Assembly (NCBI GenBank): GCA_963580245.1
Contig: CAUZJO010000069.1
Coordinates: 1 to 24,692 of the forward strand
Direction: 5' to 3'
Source: CAUZJO01 sp963580245
Lineage (GTDB): Bacteria; Sumerlaeota; Sumerlaeia; MVZB01
DNA length: 24,692 nt
The position numbers and the translations under genes are program-made. Shown here one piece after another: positions 1 through 7,530 of this stretch; within the stretch, counting starts at the first letter, position 1; the number at the start of each line of letters is the position of its first letter. The notes under the pieces are model-generated. The model made no database searches. It was not told the origin of the DNA and saw only the letters and a program-made list of their open reading frames with translations.

Positions 1-1
1 T

Positions 2-127
2 TTCAGGAAACTGCTGGCCCACGCGGCGGTTTTTAATTATCTTTTGCTGCGTCTGGCGCAAATCACGAGTCGAAAACGGATGCCTCTGGTTCACCCGAGT
101 TCAGCTCTGATCGGCTGGACTGCTTGA
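2..127 (+). other. Possible 3' end of an unidentified coding region
   Basis: An open frame runs from the left edge to a TGA at 125-127, giving about 41 residues with a hydrophobic stretch (AVFNYLLLRLAQ) and a basic patch. Because the window cuts it, its start and identity cannot be judged. It could be the C-terminus of an upstream gene, perhaps a transposase-like protein, or a chance open frame. No family was recognised. It lies 51 bases before the start of the small cysteine-rich gene. Confidence 0.18.
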
Positions 128-178
128 GCAGGGCTTTTTCAGGATCGACTAAGTAAGATGGAAAGAAAGGAGACTTCA

Positions 179-379
179 ATGGAATCGACACTGGAATCAA
201 CCATCACATGCCCGGAGTGCGGCTTTGCCAAAGAGGAAACAATGCTAAATGATAGTTGTCAGTTTTTCTACGATTGCATCAACTGCAAAGCCACGCTCAA
301 GCCCAAAGCGGGGGACTGCTGCGTGTTCTGCTCCTACGGCACCATCAAGTGCCCGTCGAAGCAGTGCGAAGCCTGCTAA
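179..379 (+). CDS. Small cysteine-rich GDCCVxC-family protein
   Basis: A 66-residue protein with two cysteine pairs near the N-terminus (CPEC, CINC) followed by the signature GDCCVFCSYG and a further C-terminal cluster (CPSKQCEAC), nine cysteines in all. This matches the family named GDCCVxC domain-containing (seleno)protein, in which some members carry selenocysteine in the signature; here the positions are ordinary Cys codons. The biochemical role is not established. The spacing of Cys pairs suggests a metal- or redox-binding zinc-ribbon-like fold (inference). I chose the ATG at 179 because AAGGAG at 167-172 lies six bases upstream; an in-frame ATG at 158 has no such site. No operon partner is visible: the next gene is convergent and starts its 3' end at 637. 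Confidence 0.8.
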   Translation: MESTLESTITCPECGFAKEETMLNDSCQFFYDCINCKATLKPKAGDCCVFCSYGTIKCPSKQCEAC

Positions 380-636
380 TGATGAGAAAAACGAAAAACA
401 TTCCGCCAGGGGAGTGAGGGTACAGACCAGATAGCTGTCGCCATACACGCTAAGAAACGGGCGAAGTGGGGCTCATTATGGGCGCCTGTGGGCCGTTTCG
501 CGACGCCTGATCAGCATTCTGATCTCTCTTGATGCTCCCCAAGGCCACGTTCAAAGGGCTCCGCGTGTGCCGCGGAAAGCCATGATCTATTCACTACGCG
601 AACGGCGCGCATCACGGCCTTTCATCGGCCTCCACC

Positions 637-2097
637 TTAATAGGCACGGGCAAAAAGCGCCTGATGCTTGGCGGGTTGGCCCGAGCGGATGTCTTTGAGG
701 CCGGGGGGCGGGTCGCCGTCTTCGAGCGGGATGCAGCGGACCGTGGCCTTGGTCTCTTCCTTGATTAACGCTTCGGTTTCGGCCGTGCCGTCCCAGCCGC
801 AGCGGATGAAGCCCTTCTTGTTCTCCAAGACTTCTTTGAACTCGTCCCAAGTCGCGACGTCGGTCGTGTTGTCGGCGCGGTATTGCTCGGCTTGGCGTAG
901 CATGTTGGCCTGGATCTCATCGAGCAGCTCGGCGACGCGTCCGGGTAGTTTTTCCAGCGCGACCGGCTGTTTCCCCCTCTCGTCACGCCGGCCGAGCATC
1001 GCCTGGCCCTTTTCGAGATCGCGCGGGCCGATCTCGACCCGCACCGGCACGCCGCGCAATTCCCAGTCGTGGAACTTGAAGCCGGGCGAGTGCCAGTCGC
1101 GGTCGTCGAGCCGCACGCGGACCCCCGCCTTTTCCAACGTATCGCGAACCCGCCCGGCCTCCGCCAGGACCTGCTCCTTGGTCGCATCGAAGATGATCGG
1201 GATGATGACCACTTGGATCGGGGCCACGCGGGGGGGCAGGCGCAGGCCGGCGTCGTCGCCCTGGGCCATGATCAGCGCTCCGATCAGCCGCGTCGAGACG
1301 CCCCAACTGGTCTGCCAGACGTAGCGCTCGACGTTGTCCTTGTCCAGAAACTTGATCCCGAACGGCTTGGCGAAATTCTGGCCGAGGAAATGCGACGTCC
1401 CGACCTGCAACGCCCAGCCGTCGCCCATCAGCGCCTCGACGCAATAGGTATCGACCGCTCCGGCGAACTTCTCGCTCTCGCTCTTGAGCCCCATCACCGG
1501 CGGGATCGCCAGCTCCTCGCGCAGGAAATCGTGGTAGACGCGCAGCATCTTGAGCGTCTCCTCGACCGCCTCCTCGCGCGTGCGGTGGCAGGTGTGGCCT
1601 TCCTGCCAGAGGAACTCGGTCGTGCGCAGAAACAGCCGCGTGCGTTTCTCCCAGCGCACCACGTTGGCCCACTGGTTGATCAGCACCGGTAGGTCGCGGT
1701 AGCTCTGGATCCACTTGGCGTAGGTGGCGCAGATGATCGTCTCGGAGGTGGGGCGGATCGCCAGGCGCTCTTCGAGCTTTTCCTCGCCCACGTGCGTCAC
1801 CCAGGGGACCTCGGGCGCGAAGCCCTCGACGTGTTCGGCCTCCTTCGTCAGGTAACTCTCGGGGATAAACAGGGGAAAGTAGGCGTTGAGGTGACCGGTG
1901 GCCTTGATGCGCCTGTCCAGCGCGTCACGCACGTTCTCCCACAGCGTATAGCCGTAGGGGCGGATGATCATGCAGCCGCGAATGTCGGAATAGTCGGCCA
2001 GCTCGGCCTTGCGCACCACGTCGACGTACCAATCCGAGAAGCTCTCGGCGCGAGAGGCCAGCGCGCCCTCGAATGCTTTTTTCTTTCCTTTGGCCAT
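637..2097 (-). CDS. proS: Proline--tRNA ligase, archaeal/eukaryal type
   Basis: Class II aminoacyl-tRNA synthetase that charges tRNA-Pro in the cytoplasm. The 486-residue product starts MAKGKKK. It shows the RPTSE segment (about residues 115-119), motif 2 as RTTEFLWQEGHT (about 158-169), a motif 3 region around TSWGVSTRLIGAL, then the anticodon-binding domain and the small C-terminal domain ending in a terminal tyrosine, typical of the short eukaryal/archaeal-like ProRS rather than the long bacterial form with an editing insertion. In the C-terminal zinc-binding-like domain only two cysteines remain (RCGW and VRCIP), so the metal site looks degenerate. The start at 2097 follows GGGGGAG about ten bases upstream; the open frame extends to 2217 but without family support. 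It lies downstream of the glycosyltransferase (64-base gap), probably co-transcribed. Confidence 0.95.
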   Translation of the reverse strand: MAKGKKKAFEGALASRAESFSDWYVDVVRKAELADYSDIRGCMIIRPYGYTLWENVRDALDRRIKATGHLNAYFPLFIPESYLTKEAEHVEGFAPEVPWVTHVGEEKLEERLAIRPTSETIICATYAKWIQSYRDLPVLINQWANVVRWEKRTRLFLRTTEFLWQEGHTCHRTREEAVEETLKMLRVYHDFLREELAIPPVMGLKSESEKFAGAVDTYCVEALMGDGWALQVGTSHFLGQNFAKPFGIKFLDKDNVERYVWQTSWGVSTRLIGALIMAQGDDAGLRLPPRVAPIQVVIIPIIFDATKEQVLAEAGRVRDTLEKAGVRVRLDDRDWHSPGFKFHDWELRGVPVRVEIGPRDLEKGQAMLGRRDERGKQPVALEKLPGRVAELLDEIQANMLRQAEQYRADNTTDVATWDEFKEVLENKKGFIRCGWDGTAETEALIKEETKATVRCIPLEDGDPPPGLKDIRSGQPAKHQALFARAY

Positions 2098-2161
2098 CAG
2101 TCCAATACTCCCCCGTGTCCCATTTGAATGTTGTTTCGCCGTCGCGTCCCATCGAATCGCC

Positions 2162-2959
2162 TCACGCTCCCGTTCTCCCCCTCCAAAGCCGCCAGCGGAA
2201 CGCCATGATGTCGCCAAGCATACGCGGGGCGTCGCGCAGCATGTTCACCTTGGAGGCCTCGCTGTTGATCCAGCGCACGGGGTGCTCGAGCACCCGATAG
2301 CCAAGGGCCTGCGCCAACATCAGCAGCTCCACGTCGAAGGCCCATCCACTGGAGGCTTGTCCGGCGAAGAGCCGTTCGGCGGCCTCGGCCCGAAACAGCT
2401 TGAACCCGCATTGCGTATCGTGAAAGGGCAGCCCCGAAATAGGCCGTACGAGCTGATTAAACGCCCGGCCCGACATCTCGCGCCACCACGGCTGACGGAC
2501 CACCAGCTCGGACCCGGGCAGCGCGCGCGAGGCGATGACGACGTCGTGGTTCCCCTCCTCCATCGCCTGCATCATCCCGACGGCTTCCTCGATCGGCGTT
2601 GATAGATCGGCGTCGCTGAACAGCCGCAACTCGCCGCTTGCCTTCAGCATCCCGCGCCTCACGGCCGCGCCCTTGCCCTCGTTGCGCCCCGCCGCCACGA
2701 CGAGGCAGCCTGGAAACCGGTCCCGGACCAGTTCGGGCGTGCCGTCGGTCGATCCGTCATCCGAGACCACGACCTCCCACGGCCAGTCCCGCTCCTCAAG
2801 GAAGGCCTGGATCTTCTCCAGCGTATCGGGCAGTCGCCGGCTCTCGTTGTAGGACGGAATAACCACCGACAAGCGCGGGACCGCCTGGCTGGCCTGACCG
2901 GGTTTGGGTGAACCCGTCTTCGCCGGTTGGCCCGCGGCGCCGCTATCCGCTGGGGTCAT
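2162..2959 (-). CDS. Family 2 glycosyltransferase, dolichyl-phosphate-glucose-synthase-like
   Basis: A 265-residue GT-A fold enzyme expected to move a sugar from a nucleotide-sugar onto a polyprenyl phosphate at the cytoplasmic membrane face. Visible motifs are SVVIPSYNE (31-39), DDGSTDGT (67-74), the NEGKGAAVRRGM segment and the metal-binding SDADLSTP (about 115-122), followed by DTQCGFKLF and a WAFDVELL segment typical of the Alg5-like branch. There is no obvious C-terminal membrane domain. The first 28 residues are rich in Ala, Gly, Pro and Lys and are probably disordered. I chose the ATG at 2959 because AAGGAG at 2965-2970 is five bases upstream; an ATG at 2974 is also in frame. It sits between galE and proS on the same strand. 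The donor could be a UDP-hexose, consistent with galE next door, but substrate assignment is inference. Confidence 0.85.
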   Translation of the reverse strand: MTPADSGAAGQPAKTGSPKPGQASQAVPRLSVVIPSYNESRRLPDTLEKIQAFLEERDWPWEVVVSDDGSTDGTPELVRDRFPGCLVVAAGRNEGKGAAVRRGMLKASGELRLFSDADLSTPIEEAVGMMQAMEEGNHDVVIASRALPGSELVVRQPWWREMSGRAFNQLVRPISGLPFHDTQCGFKLFRAEAAERLFAGQASSGWAFDVELLMLAQALGYRVLEHPVRWINSEASKVNMLRDAPRMLGDIMAFRWRLWRGRTGA

Positions 2960-3099
2960 CACTGCTCCTTCCATGACGGGTCCGGCTTTTTCGGGAGAAT
3001 GGTTGGTCCGGGGCGCTGCCTTATCGGATCGCCTCGCAACGCCTTATATCAAAACCACGTTTGAAGGCCAAACCAAGAAATCATCCGATCGCCGCCGCG

Positions 3100-4089
3100 C
3101 TAATCCCCATAACCCTTGGGATGCGCGCTGTGCCACTCCCATGCCGAGGCGATGATGTCGCGCAGGTGGGGGTATTTCGGCTCCCAGCCCAGCCGCTCGC
3201 GGGCCAGGTCCGAGGAGGCCACCAGTTGCGCGGGGTCGCCCGGCCGGCGGTCGACCTCGATCGTCGGGATGGCATGCCCGGTCACCTCGCGGGCGGTCTC
3301 CACGACCTCGCGCACCGAATAGCCCCGGCCGATGCCGAGGTTGAGCGTCGCGCCCTCGCCCCTGTCCCTGCCCTTCAGGTAATCCATGGCCAACAGGTGA
3401 GCGGCGGCGAGGTCCTCGATGTGGATGTAGTCGCGAACGCACGTCCCGTCGGGCGTGGGGTAATCGACGCCGTATGTCTTGATCTCGAATCCCGGTGTCA
3501 GTGCCGCGCGTAGGGCCAGGGGAATCAGGTGGGTCTCGGGTCGGTGGTCCTCGCCGCGCACCGGGGACCCCCCTGCGGCGTTAAAATAGCGCAGCGTCAC
3601 GCAGCGGATGCCGTGGGCCTTGCCGTACGCCTCGATCATCTGTTCAGCCATGAGTTTGGAGCATCCGTAGGGGTTGATCGGCCCCGTGGGGTGGCGTTCG
3701 TCGATCGGAACGGATTGCGGGTCGCCGTAAACGGCCGCCGTGGATGAAAAAACCATCGACTTGACCTCCGCCTCGCGCATCGCCTCGAGCAGGGTCAGGG
3801 TCTTGACAGCGTTAGTCTGAAAGTAGCGGCCGGGATGTCGGACTGATTCGGTCGTCGAGGTCAGCGCCGCGAAATGAATCACCAGGCGAACATCGTGTTG
3901 GGGGATCAGACGCCGCAGTTTTTCGGCGTCGCCCACGTCGGCCCGTTCAAACTCCGCGCCGGACGCGACGGCACCCAGGTGGCCCGTCGAGAGGTCATCC
4001 AGAACGACCACCCGCTCGCCCCGCGCGAGGAGGGCGTCAACCGTCGCGCCGCCGATATAACCCGCCCCACCGGTCACCAGGACGCTCAT
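3100..4089 (-). CDS. galE: UDP-glucose 4-epimerase
   Basis: NAD-dependent short-chain dehydrogenase-type epimerase interconverting UDP-glucose and UDP-galactose for envelope sugars. The 329-residue length fits GalE. The Rossmann glycine motif GGAGYIG is at 7-13, the DDLSTGH segment at 31-37, the catalytic serine region FSSTAAVYG at about 114-122 and the YxxxK pair as YGCSKLM (Tyr141, Lys145). A conserved RYFNAAG segment and the C-terminal LGWEPKY segment are also present. GGGAGG lies about eleven bases before the ATG at 4089. It follows rbfA by 45 bases on the same strand and precedes a glycosyltransferase, so the two may supply cell-surface glycan synthesis together. Specificity between UDP-Glc and UDP-GlcNAc cannot be told from this reading. 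Confidence 0.93.
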   Translation of the reverse strand: MSVLVTGGAGYIGGATVDALLARGERVVVLDDLSTGHLGAVASGAEFERADVGDAEKLRRLIPQHDVRLVIHFAALTSTTESVRHPGRYFQTNAVKTLTLLEAMREAEVKSMVFSSTAAVYGDPQSVPIDERHPTGPINPYGCSKLMAEQMIEAYGKAHGIRCVTLRYFNAAGGSPVRGEDHRPETHLIPLALRAALTPGFEIKTYGVDYPTPDGTCVRDYIHIEDLAAAHLLAMDYLKGRDRGEGATLNLGIGRGYSVREVVETAREVTGHAIPTIEVDRRPGDPAQLVASSDLARERLGWEPKYPHLRDIIASAWEWHSAHPKGYGD

Positions 4090-4134
4090 CCCGATTCAAA
4101 CCTCCCTCGGCCATCGCCGAAATCTGGGCCAAAA

Positions 4135-4536
4135 TCAGGACGATTCGGCATCCGGCTCCCTTTCTTCTCCCTCCCGAGGCGCTTCTTCGCGCTTGAGTCG
4201 CTGAAAAAGGTGCTCTAGTTCCAGCGCATTGCGGGTCGAGGACGTGTAGACAAACTTAAGCTTCGGGTGCCGTTTCAGGACCACGCGCCGGGTCATCAGC
4301 CTCTGGATATAGGGAGCGCAATGATTCAGCTCGTCGACCGTCTCGCGGACCACCTCCTCGCGCTGGTCCTGGAGAAACGTAATCGCCACCACCGCCTGAC
4401 TCAGGTCCTTGGACACCTTGACCTGATGGACCGTGATGAACGGCGGCAGGTTGGGATCACGCAAATCCTGGTCGATGATGCGCCCGATTTCGCTTCGGAG
4501 CAAATGCTGAACCCGTTCCATCCGTGAATGAAGCAT
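4135..4536 (-). CDS. rbfA: 30S ribosome-binding factor A
   Basis: A 133-residue KH-type protein that binds the immature 30S subunit near the 5' end of 16S rRNA during maturation and cold adaptation. The N-terminal pattern MERVQHLLRSEIGRII, the DPNLPPFITVHQVKVSKDL strand region (about 27-45) and the C-terminal RVVLKRHPKLKFVYTSS are typical of RbfA. An acidic tail (EEAPREGEEREPDAESS) follows the core. I chose the ATG at 4536; the open frame continues upstream to 4611 but those residues do not resemble the family. GAGGAT lies about ten bases upstream of the chosen start. In many bacteria rbfA follows infB, but here no infB is seen upstream; it instead heads the minus-strand group with galE, a glycosyltransferase and proS. 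Confidence 0.9.
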   Translation of the reverse strand: MLHSRMERVQHLLRSEIGRIIDQDLRDPNLPPFITVHQVKVSKDLSQAVVAITFLQDQREEVVRETVDELNHCAPYIQRLMTRRVVLKRHPKLKFVYTSSTRNALELEHLFQRLKREEAPREGEEREPDAESS

Positions 4537-4891
4537 GATCCCTGTATCCTCACATCGGGCGTCGCGGACCGTCGGGACGGACAAAGCGAGACCATCGCGC
4601 CGCTGCGTCAATAACGGTCATGGCACCTTCGGCCCTAATGATACAAGACCATGGAGATGAAATAAACAGAAATCCTCGCTTCCCATCGTTTCGCCAGTCT
4701 CAACAAGTAGCACCTTGACTTTTTATTTATGCATGTTTTACAATGAGGGGTTGGGCTTCTGTATAGTGTATCTGGTTGGGGGATATCCGTACGTATCGCC
4801 AGAGGATATCGAGGGCCGAAGCAGGGTGTCGATAGCCGCGCTAGCGTGGCCCTCCCAGTGTCGGACACCATGGAAAGGCGGGTTCTTGGGG
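4537..4891. other. Divergent intergenic region between rbfA and the head-group cassette
   Basis: About 355 bases without a supported gene. The part from roughly 4630 to 4760 is clearly more AT-rich than its surroundings and holds the plus-strand promoter at 4715-4744. From the predicted transcription start near 4751 there would be an untranslated leader of about 140 bases before the nucleotidyltransferase ATG, containing two GATATC sites about 25 bases apart. On the minus strand a TATCAT hexamer within 4630-4650 could serve rbfA, but its -35 match is weak. An open frame crosses the leader but starts upstream of the promoter and has no family resemblance before residue 60. Confidence 0.5.
4715..4744 (+). 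promoter_or_regulatory. Sigma70-like promoter of the head-group cassette
   Basis: TTGACT at 4715-4720 and TACAAT at 4739-4744 are separated by 18 bases in an AT-rich block, each matching five of six consensus positions. The predicted start of transcription is near 4751, ahead of the nucleotidyltransferase gene. Confidence 0.65.
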
Positions 4892-5668
4892 ATGATGGGC
4901 CATGAAAGCGACCGAATAACCACTGCCGTGCTCCTTGCCGCGGGTACGGGAAGCCGTCTTCAACCCCTGACGCACGACGCGCCCAAGTGCCTCACTGAGG
5001 TCAGTGGGGCGCCGATATTGGAACGGTTCGTCCGCTGCCTGTACCGGCACGACTTCAGACGCCTCGTAGTGGTTGTTGGGCATCAGGAACGCTGCATCCG
5101 TGAATTCCTTTCGGAACACGCGCGAGGACTGAGGATTGACTACGTGGTGAATCGGTGCTACCGCACAACCAACAACATGTACTCGCTGTGGCTTGCCCGG
5201 CGGGCAATCCAAGAGCCGTTTGTATTGGTTGAATGCGATCTTGTCTTCGACCCCTCCTTGCTGGAGGATATGCTGGTTCCAAACAAAATCGCCGTTTCCC
5301 CTATCCTACCCTGGATGAAAGGCACCACGGTTACCACCGATGTTCGCGGGCGGGTCACGGCCTTCCATGTCGGTTCCGGTGGGCGCCCCAAGGAAGCCGC
5401 CTACAAGACCGTGAACATTTACAGCTTTTCGTCGGCGTCATGGCGGCGAGTGAGGGAGCGGTTGGAGCGACATGTTTCCGAGGACAGATTGAACGATTAC
5501 TATGAGACGGTTTTCGAGGAATTGGTCGCCGAGGGCGATCGCTCATTTCAAGCAGTCTTTTTCGATCCCGAGCGTTGGTACGAGGTGGACACGCTCGAGG
5601 ACCTGCGCGGAGCCGAACGACTTTTCCCTGAAGACCACACCTGGACCCACGTCCTGGAAATGCAATGA
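4892..5668 (+). CDS. Nucleotidyltransferase, phosphocholine/aminoethylphosphonate cytidylyltransferase-like
   Basis: A 258-residue enzyme of the NTP-transferase (RmlA/LicC-like) superfamily, expected to join a nucleoside monophosphate, probably CMP, to a phosphorylated or phosphonate small alcohol. The nucleotide-binding signature LAAGTGSRLQPLT is at 15-27 with PK at 31-32. TTNNMYSLWLA (about 92-102) and NIYSFS (about 175-180) are features I associate with LicC/PntC-type cytidylyltransferases. The metal-binding acid is in VECDLVFD (about 113-120), and WYEVDTLEDL near the end is also typical. The start is uncertain: ATG codons at 4892 and 4895 are both possible with a loose GGAAAGG upstream; earlier codons lie in or before the promoter. 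It is followed by a methyltransferase and a CDP-alcohol phosphatidyltransferase, which would use its CDP-linked product. The exact substrate is unknown. Confidence 0.82.
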   Translation: MMGHESDRITTAVLLAAGTGSRLQPLTHDAPKCLTEVSGAPILERFVRCLYRHDFRRLVVVVGHQERCIREFLSEHARGLRIDYVVNRCYRTTNNMYSLWLARRAIQEPFVLVECDLVFDPSLLEDMLVPNKIAVSPILPWMKGTTVTTDVRGRVTAFHVGSGGRPKEAAYKTVNIYSFSSASWRRVRERLERHVSEDRLNDYYETVFEELVAEGDRSFQAVFFDPERWYEVDTLEDLRGAERLFPEDHTWTHVLEMQ

Positions 5669-5706
5669 ACGGAATATAAGCATGAGAAGGATGGGGCCAT
5701 AGGACG

Positions 5707-6525
5707 ATGCGGCCAGGCGGAGCGGAACTCGACTACGACGGGGTTAGGCGGTATTGGAACAACGCCACGCCGTCGATTCTGGGTCCGTACATGATGGACG
5801 GGTTCGGCTTCCCCGCCGGCGCCGGCAGGTTTCGGTTCCGCGCGGAAACCCGGATCGTGCAGCGATTGATTCGGGGCGTGAACACGCGCGGCGCCGCGTT
5901 GGATCTCGGCTGCGGCGCAGGTTACTGGACCGAATACTTCGCGCGGGACTTCAAAAGCGTTGTCGCCGTCGAGGGAAGCGGGCCAATGGTTGAGGCGACG
6001 AAACAACGTTGCTCCCCCTATTCCAACGTGAACGTGATCCACGGCGACGTGTTGGCGTTTGAGCCCGACGGCCGCTACGCGCTGGTGTTCCTCGGCGGAA
6101 TGCTGATGTACCTGAACGAAAGCGACGTCATCGACTTGCTGCGCAAAGTGATTCCGTTCCTTGAAGCGGGGGCTATTGTCCTTTGCCGTGAGAGCACCGT
6201 GCGGGGAGGGACCCTCAGCCGCCAGGGTGCGTATCAGGTTGTGTACCGTTCCGTTCGGACCTACACCGACATATTTATGAAGTGCGGCGTCACGAGCGTG
6301 CAAGTGGAGAGGAACGTCCCGTACATTCTCATGCAAATAGGGTGTGAACTGATCAAGAAATGGAAGACATTCGCGCCGGAACGGCTACAGGCCATACCCA
6401 TCGCGGGGCGTCTCGTCTACCGTGGACTTCGTCTTGGCAATCCGTGGGCGACGCGTATTCCCGGTGCGCTGAGCCTTGCCTTTCCGGAACTCACGAATCA
6501 CTTTTTCGTGCTCCGGGCGGACTAG
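5707..6525 (+). CDS. Class I SAM-dependent methyltransferase
   Basis: A 272-residue Rossmann-fold methyltransferase. Motif I is LDLGCGAGYWT (65-75), the acidic residue ending strand 2 is Glu89 in VVAVEGSGP, HGD at 112-114 and ALVFLGGMLMYL (125-136) fit the next strands. The N-terminal 55 residues (DYDGVRRYWNN onward) and a C-terminal part with many Arg and aromatic residues are not recognised and may form the substrate lid. No transmembrane helix is obvious. It starts 38 bases after the nucleotidyltransferase and is followed by a CDP-alcohol phosphatidyltransferase, so it may methylate the head-group precursor (for example a phosphoamino-alcohol) or the finished lipid; this role is inferred from context only. 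A purine-rich stretch near 5685-5696 could act as ribosome-binding site for the ATG at 5707. Confidence 0.8.
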   Translation: MRPGGAELDYDGVRRYWNNATPSILGPYMMDGFGFPAGAGRFRFRAETRIVQRLIRGVNTRGAALDLGCGAGYWTEYFARDFKSVVAVEGSGPMVEATKQRCSPYSNVNVIHGDVLAFEPDGRYALVFLGGMLMYLNESDVIDLLRKVIPFLEAGAIVLCRESTVRGGTLSRQGAYQVVYRSVRTYTDIFMKCGVTSVQVERNVPYILMQIGCELIKKWKTFAPERLQAIPIAGRLVYRGLRLGNPWATRIPGALSLAFPELTNHFFVLRAD

Positions 6526-6600
6526 AGATGCGGGGCCGCGCGTTCGGCTCGCGCAACCACCCGTGGCATCCTTCCGTTTCGAAACCCCGCGAGGACAGAG

Positions 6601-7284
6601 ATGCTTGGATCGCTGACAAGGGTTGTTCACAAGAACCTGGCGAACGCCGTTTCGATTCTGGGCGTGCTTCCGCTTTGCCTGCTCCTGGGGGAAGGGGGCT
6701 ACCAGTACCTGATCCCCCTTATTATCTACAACAACATCATGGACGATTTGGACGGCATCCTGGCCGCCAAGCTGGGCATCAAGAGTGGTTTTGGCGGTAT
6801 CCTGGACAACGTCTGCGATGCGGTTGCTCATACTCTGCTCGTGATGGTGGTTGGGATGCGCTACGGCGGCGTCTGCGGCGCGATAAGCCTGGTGGCGGTA
6901 GGCGCGCTCATGCTCCGCGTTGTTTCCCGGCTCGATCCGAATGCGCCTGTTAACACGGGTTCGCCGACAAACGAGTTGATGCGACACATGCTATTCATCA
7001 TTCTGCTGGCGGGGAACTTCGGTTTCAACCCAGCGCCCTTTCTGACCATTGCATTCGCGGTCCACGCAGTGTCGATGCTTGTGCCGTACCGGATGCCTTA
7101 TCTTCTCCGCAGCCTGACGAAGTCGGCCACCATGATCGGTCTGGTGAACGTCGCGCTGGTCGCGGCCTGGCGGGCGCCCCAGGCGACCCCGATCGTCGCG
7201 GCGTGTTTTATTTCGACATACCTGTACTCGCTTGCGGCGGGAGCGTACAGGCGGCGCCACGAAGCCGCGCCCGGGCGGCTTTGA
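6601..7284 (+). CDS. CDP-alcohol phosphatidyltransferase family membrane protein
   Basis: A 227-residue integral membrane enzyme that exchanges CMP from a CDP-alcohol for a second alcohol, making a phosphodiester lipid or related molecule. The family motif DxxDGxxAR...GxxxDxxxD is seen with Asp48, Asp51, Gly52, Gly65, Asp69 and Asp73 in place, but the arginine of AR is replaced by Ala56, with Lys57 next to it. About six hydrophobic segments follow the usual layout, and the C-terminus is basic (YRRRHE). GAGGA a few bases upstream supports the ATG at 6601. It follows the methyltransferase by 75 bases. With the cytidylyltransferase-like gene two positions upstream it forms a plausible activation-and-transfer pair. 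The acceptor (diacylglycerol, inositol phosphate or other) is unknown. Confidence 0.82.
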   Translation: MLGSLTRVVHKNLANAVSILGVLPLCLLLGEGGYQYLIPLIIYNNIMDDLDGILAAKLGIKSGFGGILDNVCDAVAHTLLVMVVGMRYGGVCGAISLVAVGALMLRVVSRLDPNAPVNTGSPTNELMRHMLFIILLAGNFGFNPAPFLTIAFAVHAVSMLVPYRMPYLLRSLTKSATMIGLVNVALVAAWRAPQATPIVAACFISTYLYSLAAGAYRRRHEAAPGRL

Positions 7285-7530
7285 TTTCCCGGCCACGGCG
7301 ATTCTTTGAAGACGCCCCCGCCGCGCTCCAACGCCGTCTCGACCGTTGCTTTTCTCTCATCGAGCGCGAACCGCGCAGGCATCCCAACATCAAGCCGCTT
7401 AGGGGGTAACTTCGAGGGGTTCCACCGATACCGCTTGGGGGAATACCGGATCATTTACTCCATTGACGAAGCCGGTCAGGTAGTCATCATCACGATCATC
7501 GCCCGCCACAAGGACGCCTATAAGGGCTAG
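7281..7530 (+). pseudogene. RelE/ParE-type toxin, frameshifted and lacking an antitoxin
   Basis: Two frames together encode a RelE/ParE-fold toxin. The first (from a TTG at 7281 that overlaps the preceding stop) gives RRFFEDAPAALQRRL and HPNIKPLRG and ends at TAA 7407-7409. The second continues as NFEGFHRYRLGEYRIIY and IARHKDAYKG to 7530. Removing one G from the GGGGG at 7402-7406 joins them in the family's usual order (PLRGNFEGFHRYR). The N-terminal first strand looks short. No antitoxin gene is seen on either side: the lipid enzyme lies directly upstream and no DNA-binding small protein follows. It is either a decayed toxin or an intact one with a sequencing error in the G run; residues after the shift look well conserved, which favours a recent event or an error. 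Confidence 0.7.

Noticed and set aside
4715..4891. N-terminal extension of the nucleotidyltransferase starting at 4715
   Set aside because: Its first codons lie within the -35 and -10 boxes of the promoter, and the residues before the family core show no resemblance to known enzymes.
5548..6336. Minus-strand frame of 262 codons across the nucleotidyltransferase and methyltransferase
   Set aside because: It overlaps two recognisable genes and has no motifs; it is a shadow.
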